Positions 57,585 to 64,000 of a DNA stretch of 64,000 bases are shown here, piece by piece. This DNA comes from Caulobacter sp. 602-1. Its GTDB lineage: Bacteria; Pseudomonadota; Alphaproteobacteria; Caulobacterales; Caulobacteraceae. The DNA lies in NCBI RefSeq assembly GCF_003931565.1, contig NZ_RRYI01000001.1:682001-746000 (forward strand). The letters run 5' to 3'. Both the position numbers and the translations under genes were made by a program. The notes under the pieces were generated by a model, which was not told the origin of the DNA, did not search any database, and saw only the letters and a list, made by a program, of their open reading frames with translations. Position 1 is the first letter of the stretch, and each line of letters starts with the position of its first letter.

Positions 57585-57690
57585 ATGCGCCCCCTAGACC
57601 CCGGACCGCCCCTGGTCCGCAAGGACGCAAAACGCGCCTTTTTCGATCCGGTTCCCAATCATCGAAATGGGCAACCTTGACCATAGAGGT

Positions 57691-58977
57691 TCAGAGTTCG
57701 GCGTCGTCGTCCAGAGGGGCGCTGATCCGCAGGGCGGTGATCTGGTTCCTCTGCCGACGGAAGACCTGGAAGCGGTGCCGGTGGAAGATGAAGGTCTGGC
57801 CCGGCTCGGGGATCATCTGGGCCTCGTGGATGACCAGGCCGGCGATGGTGACCGCTTCGCCCTCGGGCAGGCGCCAATCCATGGCGCGGTTCAGGTCGCG
57901 CACCGTGACGTGGCCGTCGACATAGACCGAGCCGTCCTGCTGGCGGCGTACGCCCTCCAGCGCGGTGTCGTGCTCGTCGTCGATCTCGCCGACGATCTCC
58001 TCGAGGATGTCCTCCAGCGTCACCAGGCCCTGCAGGGCGCCATACTCGTCGACGACCAGGGCGAAGTGGCTCTTGCGCTTGAGGAAGGCGTTGAGCTGGT
58101 CCTTCAGGTTGGTGGTGTCGGGGATGAACCAGGGCTCGCGCAGGATGGCGGCGATGTCCAGGCCCTCGACGCCCGTCGGCGACTGGGCCAGGGCCTTCAG
58201 GAGGTCGCGAGCGTGCAGCACGCCGACGATATTGTCGGGCTCGTCGCGATAGAGCGGGATGCGCGTGTGCTGGGCCTCCAGCACTTCCTCGACCAGGTCG
58301 CGGGCGGGCTGGTCGGCGTCCAGCAGCACCATCGACTTGCGGTGGACCATGATCTCCGAGACGTCCATGTCCGACAGGTCCAGCACCCCGCCCAGCATCC
58401 GCCGGTCGTCGGTCTCAACCAGACCCTCGGAATGGTGGTAGTCGACCGCGCCGCGGATCTCCTCGTGGGCGGCCAGCACATCGACGGCCATGTCCAGCTT
58501 GACCCCGAAGACGCGCAGGGCCCGGCGGACGATCCACTGGATCACATAGATGATCGGGCCGAACGCCTTGACGATGAACAGGGTGGGGCCCGAAAGGGCG
58601 CGAGCCGTGTCGTCGGGGCGGACGATGGCCACGGTCTTGGGCAGCACCTCGGCGAACACCAGCACCAGCACGGTCATGGCGGCGGTGGCCACGGCCACGC
58701 CCCACGGTCCGGGGATCAGGCGGGTCAGCACCTGAGTCGCCAGGGCTGAGGCCAGGATGTTGATCAGGTTGTTGCCCAGCAGCACCGCCCCGATCATCGT
58801 CTCCTGGTCGGACAACAGCTTGTTGACCCGCCGGGCCGGCGCGTCGCCCTCGCGCTCCAGCTGGTGCATCCGCGAACGGCTGGCGCCGGTCATCGACGTC
58901 TCGGCGGCCGAGAAGATCGCCGACAGGGCCAACAGGGCGATGACGATGGGCGCGAGGCCGAGCAGGGCGGTGAGCAT
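57691..58977 (-). CDS. CNNM/CorC-type transporter (DUF21-CBS-CorC)
   Basis: 428 residues. DUF21 membrane domain (about 1-180: FSAAETSMTGASRSR, GNNLINILASALATQ, VFAEVLPKTVAI), a CBS pair (about 200-330: ARDLVEEVLEAQHTRIPLYRDE, VVDEYGALQGLVTLEDILEEIVGE in pieces) and a C-terminal CorC/HlyC domain. Probably exports magnesium or related cation. It lies 9 bases downstream of the MarR gene, so the two are an operon. Confidence 0.9.
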   Translation of the reverse strand: MLTALLGLAPIVIALLALSAIFSAAETSMTGASRSRMHQLEREGDAPARRVNKLLSDQETMIGAVLLGNNLINILASALATQVLTRLIPGPWGVAVATAAMTVLVLVFAEVLPKTVAIVRPDDTARALSGPTLFIVKAFGPIIYVIQWIVRRALRVFGVKLDMAVDVLAAHEEIRGAVDYHHSEGLVETDDRRMLGGVLDLSDMDVSEIMVHRKSMVLLDADQPARDLVEEVLEAQHTRIPLYRDEPDNIVGVLHARDLLKALAQSPTGVEGLDIAAILREPWFIPDTTNLKDQLNAFLKRKSHFALVVDEYGALQGLVTLEDILEEIVGEIDDEHDTALEGVRRQQDGSVYVDGHVTVRDLNRAMDWRLPEGEAVTIAGLVIHEAQMIPEPGQTFIFHRHRFQVFRRQRNQITALRISAPLDDDAEL

Positions 58978-58986
58978 GGGAGTGTT

Positions 58987-59466
58987 CTAGTGCCTCGACT
59001 GGTCGCTGACAAAGCGCGTGACCGAGTCCCGGAACGCCTGGACCTCCTTGTTGAGCTGAACCAGGCGCTCGACGTCCATGCCGCCGGCGGCGAACAGGGT
59101 CTGGCCCAGGCACGTGCTGCGCGCCTGCATGTCGCGGCCGGCGTTGGTCAGGCTGACCACGACCTGGCGCTCGTCGGCCGGATTGCGCACGCGGCTGACC
59201 AGGCCGGCGCTCTCCATCCGCTTGACCAGGGGCGTTACATTGCTGGAGTCCAGCCCCAGGCGCTCACCGATCGCGCCGACCGAAAGGCCATCGGTCTCCC
59301 ACAGCGCGCTCAGCACCAGGTACTGCGGATAGGTGATCTCCAGCGCGTCCAGCAGCGGCTTGTAGGCGCGGTTGATCGCCAGGGTGGCCCCGTAGAGCGA
59401 GAAGCACAGCTGTTGATCGAGCGTGGGGATGTAGTCGGACACGGCGTGGCTCCTGGTCGTCGGCAT
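58987..59466 (-). CDS. MarR/OhrR-type regulator
   Basis: 159 residues. Winged helix with VGAIGERLGLDSSNVTPLVKRM and NPADERQVVVSLT wing. Cys21 in QQLCFSLYGA corresponds to the peroxide-reactive Cys of OhrR. It precedes the CorC-like gene and faces a membrane protein gene across a region with three copies of its likely operator. OhrR-like sensing is inferred; no ohr peroxidase gene is adjacent. Confidence 0.9.
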   Translation of the reverse strand: MPTTRSHAVSDYIPTLDQQLCFSLYGATLAINRAYKPLLDALEITYPQYLVLSALWETDGLSVGAIGERLGLDSSNVTPLVKRMESAGLVSRVRNPADERQVVVSLTNAGRDMQARSTCLGQTLFAAGGMDVERLVQLNKEVQAFRDSVTRFVSDQSRH

Positions 59467-59484
59467 TCCATACCGCGAAATTAG

Positions 59485-59568
59485 ATGTCGTGACAAATAT
59501 CGACTGGACTCGGTCGGCGGGGGTCTGTAATAGGCATTCATATGTCGCGACATATAATGTCTCGACAT
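59485..59568. promoter_or_regulatory. Three MarR-type operators ATGTCG-CGACAT
   Basis: Copies: ATGTCGTGACA (59485-59495), ATATGTCGCGACATAT (59540-59555, perfect 16-base palindrome) and ATGTCTCGACAT (59557-59568). The first is near the regulator start, the other two are next to the membrane-protein promoter, so both divergent units are probably controlled. Confidence 0.8.
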
Positions 59569-59595
59569 GGAAAGTTCAGCATCAGGGAGGCCGCC

Positions 59596-60153
59596 ATGGC
59601 CCAGGTCGACAACGTCCAGCGCGACGGTCTCAAGCGCTATTATTTCCTGCGGGCCGGGGTCTCGGTGGCCTGGATCCTCGCGGCCGTGGCGGTGGGGACG
59701 CACAGCCCGCTGGCGGCCGGCGCGCTGCTGGTGGCCTATCCGACCTGGGACGCCCTGGCCAACGCGCTGGACGCCCGGTCCAACGGCGGCTTCGCGGCCA
59801 ATCCGCCGCAGACCTTCAATCTGTTTGTAAGCCTGCTGGTCGCCTGCGCGGTGCTGTTCGCGCTGCAGGTCGAGCCGCGCCGGGTGCTGACCGTGTTCGG
59901 CGTCTGGGCGGCGTTCTCGGGCGTCCTGCAACTGGTCGCGGGGCTGCGCCGCTGGCGCTCGGTGGGCGGCCAGTGGCCGATGGTGCTGAGCGGCGCGCAG
60001 TCGGTGCTGGCGGGCGTGTTCATGATCAGCCAGTCGCTGGTCGCGGACGGCCATCCGATGACGGCCGTGGCGATCGCGCCGTACGCCGGCTTCGGGGCCT
60101 TCTACTTCCTGGCGGCGGGTATCGCCCTGACGCTGAAGGGGCGACGCAAATAA
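59596..60153 (+). CDS. DUF308-like membrane protein
   Basis: 185 residues with six membrane helices (about 18-40, 44-65, 75-95, 100-118, 130-150, 155-178). It resembles small integral membrane proteins of the HdeD/DUF308 type by topology; family assignment is tentative. GGGAGG precedes the ATG by 5 bases. Transcription is probably controlled by the divergent MarR protein. Confidence 0.75.
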   Translation: MAQVDNVQRDGLKRYYFLRAGVSVAWILAAVAVGTHSPLAAGALLVAYPTWDALANALDARSNGGFAANPPQTFNLFVSLLVACAVLFALQVEPRRVLTVFGVWAAFSGVLQLVAGLRRWRSVGGQWPMVLSGAQSVLAGVFMISQSLVADGHPMTAVAIAPYAGFGAFYFLAAGIALTLKGRRK

Positions 60154-60160
60154 GGGCTCT

Positions 60161-60296
60161 CCTCCCCCTTCATGGGGGAGGTGGATCGGCGCGGATACGC
60201 GACGAGACGGAGGGGGCTAGTCATGAGTCGATGGCGCGGCGCTGACCCCCTCCACCGCCGTTCGGCGGTCCCCCTCCCCCACGAGGGGAGGAGAGA
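60161..60296. repeat. Compound GC-rich intergenic repeat
   Basis: Starts with CCTCCCCC-TTCAT-GGGGGAGG (60161-60181), includes ACGGAGGGGGCTAG, ACCCCCTCCACCGCC and ends with CCCCTCCCCCACGAGGGGAGG. Matches the style and internal blocks of 22356-22472. Lies between convergent genes. Confidence 0.75.
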
Positions 60297-60308
60297 ATAC
60301 CGATCGCT

Positions 60309-61421
60309 CTAAACCGCGCCCTCTTCCATCAGGAACGCCTTCAGCGCTTCCCGATCCACGTCCTTGGCCACGAACGCATCCCCGATGCCGCGTACGAGGA
60401 CAAAGGTCAGCTTGCCGCCCTCGGCCTTCTTGTCCTGGCCGCAGTGGGCGATCAGGGCGTCGGCCGAGAACGGCTCTTCCCGCACATCGGCCATGGTCGT
60501 CGGCAGCCCCGCGGCCTTGATCGCCGCCTCGGCGCGGATCGCGTCCTGCCCGGGGCAGAGGCCCAGCTTGGCGGAGAACCGGAACGCCTGGGCCATGCCC
60601 GCGCCCACCGCCTCGCCGTGCTTCAAGGCGTCGCCGAAGCCCATCTCGGCCTCGATGGCGTGACCGAAGGTGTGACCGAGGTTCAGCAGGGCGCGGCGAC
60701 CGGCTTCCTTTTCGTCCTCGGCGACGATCTCGGCCTTCATTTCCACCGAGCGGCCGACGGCGCGGACCAGGGCGTCGACGTCGCGCTCCAGCACCTTGGC
60801 GACGTTGCCTTCCAGCCACTCGAAGAAGGCGAAGTCGCCCAGCAGGCCGTACTTGACGATCTCGGCATAGCCGCAGGCCAGCTCGCGGGCGGGCAGGGTG
60901 GCCAGGACGTCGAGGTCTGCCAGCACGAGACGCGGCTGATGGAAGGCGCCGATCAGGTTCTTGCCGCGTGGGGTGTCGATGGCGGTCTTGCCGCCGACCG
61001 AGCTGTCGACCTGGGCCAGCAGGGTCGTGGGAACCTGCACGAAGTCGATCCCGCGCTTGTAGATCGCCGCCGCGAAGCCGGCCAGGTCGCCGACCACGCC
61101 GCCGCCGAAGGCCACGATCTGGTCGCCGCGCTCCAGGCCCAGGGCCAGCAGGCGGTCGGACAGGTCGGCCAGGCCCTCGAAGCTCTTGCTCTCCTCGCCG
61201 GGCGGGATGGTGATGACGTCGACCGCGATCCCGGCCTTCTCCAGCGACACCGCCAGACGCTCGCCGTGGTGCTCGCCGACATGGGCGTCGGTGACGATGG
61301 CCACGCGCTTGCGCTTGCCCAACACCGGAGCGATCCGCTCGCCGGCCTTGTCGATCAGGCCCGGGCCGATGACGACGTCATAGGCGCGGTCGCCCAGGCC
61401 CACGGAAACGGTGCGGATCAT
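60309..61421 (-). CDS. aroB: 3-dehydroquinate synthase AroB
   Basis: 370 residues; cyclises DAHP to 3-dehydroquinate in the shikimate pathway using NAD+ and a metal ion. Motifs [30 protein letters not shown], and GHTFGHAIE with a metal-ligand His. It follows aroK by 10 bases in the usual alphaproteobacterial aroK-aroB operon. Confidence 0.96.
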   Translation of the reverse strand: MIRTVSVGLGDRAYDVVIGPGLIDKAGERIAPVLGKRKRVAIVTDAHVGEHHGERLAVSLEKAGIAVDVITIPPGEESKSFEGLADLSDRLLALGLERGDQIVAFGGGVVGDLAGFAAAIYKRGIDFVQVPTTLLAQVDSSVGGKTAIDTPRGKNLIGAFHQPRLVLADLDVLATLPARELACGYAEIVKYGLLGDFAFFEWLEGNVAKVLERDVDALVRAVGRSVEMKAEIVAEDEKEAGRRALLNLGHTFGHAIEAEMGFGDALKHGEAVGAGMAQAFRFSAKLGLCPGQDAIRAEAAIKAAGLPTTMADVREEPFSADALIAHCGQDKKAEGGKLTFVLVRGIGDAFVAKDVDREALKAFLMEEGAV

Positions 61422-61431
61422 GGCGATACTC

Positions 61432-61995
61432 CTACTCGGCCTTGGCGTGTTCGCGCAGCGCGGTCAGGATGGCGTCGACCGCCACCCCGTGCGGCGTGTC
61501 GCCGGTCTCGACGTGCACATGGGCCTCGGCATAGGCCGGATAGCGGGCCTCGGCCAGCTGGGTCAGCACCTGGATCGGATCCTTGCCGCGCACCAGGGGG
61601 CGATTGTCCTTGCGCGAGACGCGGCGGGCCAGCAGCTCGACATCGGCCTTCAGCCACACCGAGAGGGCCTTGGCGTTGATCAGGGCGCGGGTCTCGGGAT
61701 TGACGAAGGCCCCGCCGCCGGTGGCCAGCACATGCGGCGGCTCGTCCAGCAGGCGGCCGATCACCCGACGCTCGCCGTCGCGGAAGGCGGCCTCGCCCAG
61801 CTCAGCGAAGATCTCGGAGATCGAGCGCCCGGCGGCGGCCTCGACCTCGTTGTCCGCGTCGCGGAACGGCAGGTCCAGTACGGTCGCCAGTCGCCGTCCG
61901 ACGCTGGACTTGCCGACGCCCATCAGGCCGACCAGCACGATGGTGCGTCGGCGCAGGGCGGCGAGTTCTTCGGGGGAAAGGACGATGGCGGTCAT
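61432..61995 (-). CDS. aroK: Shikimate kinase AroK
   Basis: 187 residues; phosphorylates shikimate. Walker [16 protein letters not shown], shikimate-binding DAD and [15 protein letters not shown] and RKDNRPLV lid. A 15-residue N-terminal extension precedes the P-loop. Divergent from the exported protein gene. Confidence 0.95.
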   Translation of the reverse strand: MTAIVLSPEELAALRRRTIVLVGLMGVGKSSVGRRLATVLDLPFRDADNEVEAAAGRSISEIFAELGEAAFRDGERRVIGRLLDEPPHVLATGGGAFVNPETRALINAKALSVWLKADVELLARRVSRKDNRPLVRGKDPIQVLTQLAEARYPAYAEAHVHVETGDTPHGVAVDAILTALREHAKAE

Positions 61996-62055
61996 GATGC
62001 GGTCGCGGGTTTACACGAGGCTTGGCCAAACCGCCAAGTTTGCGAGAACTCCGTG

Positions 62056-63552
62056 ATGCGTCATAACCGGTCCATGGTCTTTTCGAAGCGTCACAAGCAA
62101 GCCGCCGCGCTGTTCGCGCTCCTGCTCACGCCCGCCTTCGCGGCCGCCCAAGAGGCGGGGCAGGAGGAGGTCAGGGTCAAGAGCCTGGCCGCGCCCGACT
62201 ATTTCTCGACCCCCGCGGCTGAGACCGGTCTGGGAGGGGATCTGTGGAAAGGCGCCGCGCCCGACATCATGCGCGATATCGTGCCGAAGCTGGCCGGCGC
62301 CAAACCGTTGTCTCCGGCCTTCGCGAGTCTGGCGAAGCGGATGCTCTCGGCGGGCGCCAATGGTCCGGCTGGGGTCGGCGACAATGTCGACATGGGCGCG
62401 GCGCGAGCCATGGCGCTGGTGGCGCTGGGCGAAGCCCAGGGGGCCAACGCGATCCTGGATCGCGCGACGGGCGCTCCCGGCAGCGCCCCGCTGTCCATGG
62501 CCACCGCCGAGGCGGCTCTGATCACCGGCGACGACGACAAGGCCTGCCGCGTCCAGGACGCCCTGACGGTCGATCGCGGCGCGGCCTATTGGCTGCGCCT
62601 GCGGGCCTTCTGCCAGCTGAAGGCTGGCCAGCCCGACGCCGCTCAGCTGACCTTCCAGCTGGCCCAGAACGCCACGAAAGACACCGATTACGCCCGCCTG
62701 ATGGGCGCGGCCTTGACCGGGACGCCGCCGGGCGCGGCCAATCTGAAGAACGGGGTGAACTACGCCCTGTCGCGCCGCCTGAACCTCGACCTGCAGTCGG
62801 CCGCCGCCGTCGCCTCGGCCTCGCCGGCCCTGAAGCCCGTGCTGAAACCCGCCAGCGGCGACCTGGCCGGCGTCGCGCCGGGCGCTGACCTGACGGCGCA
62901 GGAGGCCTCGGACCTGGCGTTCCTGCGTCAGGCCAAGACCGTGCCGGCCTTCGTCGACGCCGCCCACGCCTCGGCCGCCTCGATCGCCGCCCTGGCCGCC
63001 GCCGGCGCGCCCTTGCGCGACCCGGTGCTGATGGCCCGCGCCGCCGTGGCGGCCGGCGATGTCGCCAGCGCCCAGACCATCCGCGGGCGCCTGGTGCAGG
63101 ACAGCATTCCCGGCGCCGGCCCGGCCGACCTGGCCATTCTCGACGCCCTGATCGGCGCCGCGTCCGGCAAGGTCGACAACCAGGTGCTGGGCAATCTGGT
63201 GGCGCGCGGCGCCTCGGGCGGAGCCAGGTCGGCGGCCCAGTCGGCTTCGGTGCTGCTGGCCAGCCTGGGCGGAGCTATGGACGCCGACGCCCGCGCGCAG
63301 TTCGCCAATTTCGACCTCGGCAAGCCGGCCGCCTCGCCCGCGCGCGTGCTTCTGCTGGAGGACGCCGCCGGAGCAAGGCGCAAGGGCGAGGCGGGTCTGC
63401 TGGCCCTGTCGATCGCGCTGGACGCCGGGGCGACCGGACCCCAGCCCGTGGACCGGGCCCGCATCGCCCACGCCCTTGACCGCGCCGGCCTCGCCGCCGA
63501 CGCCCGCGCCATCGTCGTCGAGGGGCTGCTGTCGCTCGCCTTCACGAAATGA
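62056..63552 (+). CDS. Ala-rich exported protein of unknown function
   Basis: 498 residues. Signal peptide of about 32 residues (AALFALLLTPAFAAAQ). The rest is Ala-rich and helical, with repeat-like segments (QPDAAQLTFQLAQNA; DPVLMARAAVAAGDV) suggestive of TPR-like solenoid pairs. Similar proteins sit between aroK and xerD in other Caulobacter genomes. The xerD start ATGA overlaps its stop. Start ATG 62056; ATG 62074 is possible. Confidence 0.72.
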   Translation: MRHNRSMVFSKRHKQAAALFALLLTPAFAAAQEAGQEEVRVKSLAAPDYFSTPAAETGLGGDLWKGAAPDIMRDIVPKLAGAKPLSPAFASLAKRMLSAGANGPAGVGDNVDMGAARAMALVALGEAQGANAILDRATGAPGSAPLSMATAEAALITGDDDKACRVQDALTVDRGAAYWLRLRAFCQLKAGQPDAAQLTFQLAQNATKDTDYARLMGAALTGTPPGAANLKNGVNYALSRRLNLDLQSAAAVASASPALKPVLKPASGDLAGVAPGADLTAQEASDLAFLRQAKTVPAFVDAAHASAASIAALAAAGAPLRDPVLMARAAVAAGDVASAQTIRGRLVQDSIPGAGPADLAILDALIGAASGKVDNQVLGNLVARGASGGARSAAQSASVLLASLGGAMDADARAQFANFDLGKPAASPARVLLLEDAAGARRKGEAGLLALSIALDAGATGPQPVDRARIAHALDRAGLAADARAIVVEGLLSLAFTK

Positions 63553-64000
63553 GCACAAAGGGAGCTGGCTGGGTCGACGCCTTCCTGGAGATGATGGCCG
63601 TCGAGCGCGCCGCGGCCCGCAACACCCTGACCGCCTATGGCAAGGACCTGGAGGACGCCCGGGCGTTCCTGAGCCGCTCGGGCCATGACCTGGACGACGC
63701 CGATGCGGAAGACGTCGAGGCCTATTTCCAGGACCTCGGCGCGCGCGGGCTGTCGCCGGCCACCGCCGCCCGCCGCCGCTCGGCCGTGCGGCAGTTCTAT
63801 CGCTTCGTGCTGGGCGAGACCTGGCGGGCCGACGACCCCTCCCGCCGCGTCGCCGCGCCCAAGGCTGGCCGGCCGCTGCCCAAGGTGCTGGAGCGCGAGG
63901 AGATCGAGCGCCTGCTGGCCGCCGCCATCGCCAAGGACGGGGCCCAGGGCCTGCGCCTGACCTGCATCATCGAGCTGATCTACGCCTCGGGCCTGCGGAT
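63549..64000 (+). CDS. xerD: Tyrosine recombinase XerD (C-terminus cut by window edge)
   Basis: 150 residues visible of about 300. N-terminal SAM-like core-binding domain (RNTLTAYGKDLEDARAFL, LSPATAARRRSAVRQFYRF), then the start of the catalytic domain up to YASGLR with the first catalytic Arg. XerD with XerC resolves chromosome dimers at dif. Its ATG overlaps the preceding stop as ATGA. Confidence 0.9.
   Translation, partial: MSTKGAGWVDAFLEMMAVERAAARNTLTAYGKDLEDARAFLSRSGHDLDDADAEDVEAYFQDLGARGLSPATAARRRSAVRQFYRFVLGETWRADDPSRRVAAPKAGRPLPKVLEREEIERLLAAAIAKDGAQGLRLTCIIELIYASGLR

Overview
The window is high-GC alphaproteobacterial chromosome that reads as Caulobacter, close to C. crescentus/vibrioides or C. 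segnis. Diagnostic genes are ctrA, bactofilin bacB, the fliI-fliJ pair, the dnaG-rpoD pair, an intact Weimberg xylose operon xylXABCD, and several proteins nearly superposable on known Caulobacter ones. There are no phage genes, insertion sequences, CRISPR arrays, tRNA or rRNA genes that I can support. Coding is dense, with many 1-4 base start/stop overlaps and several TTG/GTG starts.

Layout. 1-7 kb: D-xylose catabolism (xylD partial, xylC, xylB, xylA, xylX), its operator-promoter, and a LacI repressor directly upstream. 7-12.2 kb: mobA, then a five-gene minus-strand cluster (PepSY membrane protein, DUF2271, DUF4198, ApbE flavin transferase, membrane-anchored flavodoxin/FAD reductase) preceded by a Fur-like site. 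This looks like an iron-regulated extracytosolic flavin electron-transfer system; the DUF2271 protein carries a flavinylation motif. 12-23 kb: HWE-type hybrid kinase, 2-oxoglutarate dioxygenase overlapping a group III globin, GH3 glycosidase, DUF885 and M61 peptidases, BON protein. 23-28 kb: dnaG (zinc ligands mostly lost), rpoD and a strong terminator. 28-34 kb: VOC protein, MASE1-like hybrid kinase, GH10 xylanase lipoprotein, fliJ and fliI with large palindromes in the fliI leader, alpha/beta hydrolase. 35-39.6 kb: LytTR membrane regulator, ctrA with its two-promoter upstream region (GANTC site and CtrA boxes), M23 endopeptidase, DMT transporter. 39.7-45.8 kb: M20 peptidase, phosphocholine-type phospholipase C, zinc alcohol dehydrogenase, an SdpR/SdpI-like pair with an operator inside its promoter, CheW. 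46-49.5 kb: small envelope protein, stacked hairpins, small hypotheticals, bacB, DUF2188, cobS. 49.5-55.5 kb: RcnB-like protein, PAP2 phosphatase, hydrolase-TPR protein, HxlR/AzoR divergent pair, DnaJ-domain protein, BolA, cytidine deaminase. 55.6-64 kb: two-component pair, CorC-like protein with an OhrR-like MarR regulator and three operator copies facing a DUF308-type membrane protein, aroK-aroB, an Ala-rich exported protein, and the start of xerD.

Themes. (i) Pentose/xylan use: GH10 and GH3 enzymes would release xylose for the XylABCDX pathway. (ii) Cell cycle and motility: ctrA, fliIJ, bacB and a CheW sit close together. (iii) Several regulator-operator pairs can be read directly from palindromes. 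(iv) GC-rich hairpin repeats of at least two families punctuate gene ends. From remembered C. crescentus locus numbers, most of the window follows the ctrA-rpoD-xylR part of that chromosome, whereas xylXABCD lies far from xylR there; its position here beside the repressor is therefore notable. Gene names rest on motif recognition and family knowledge, not on a database search.
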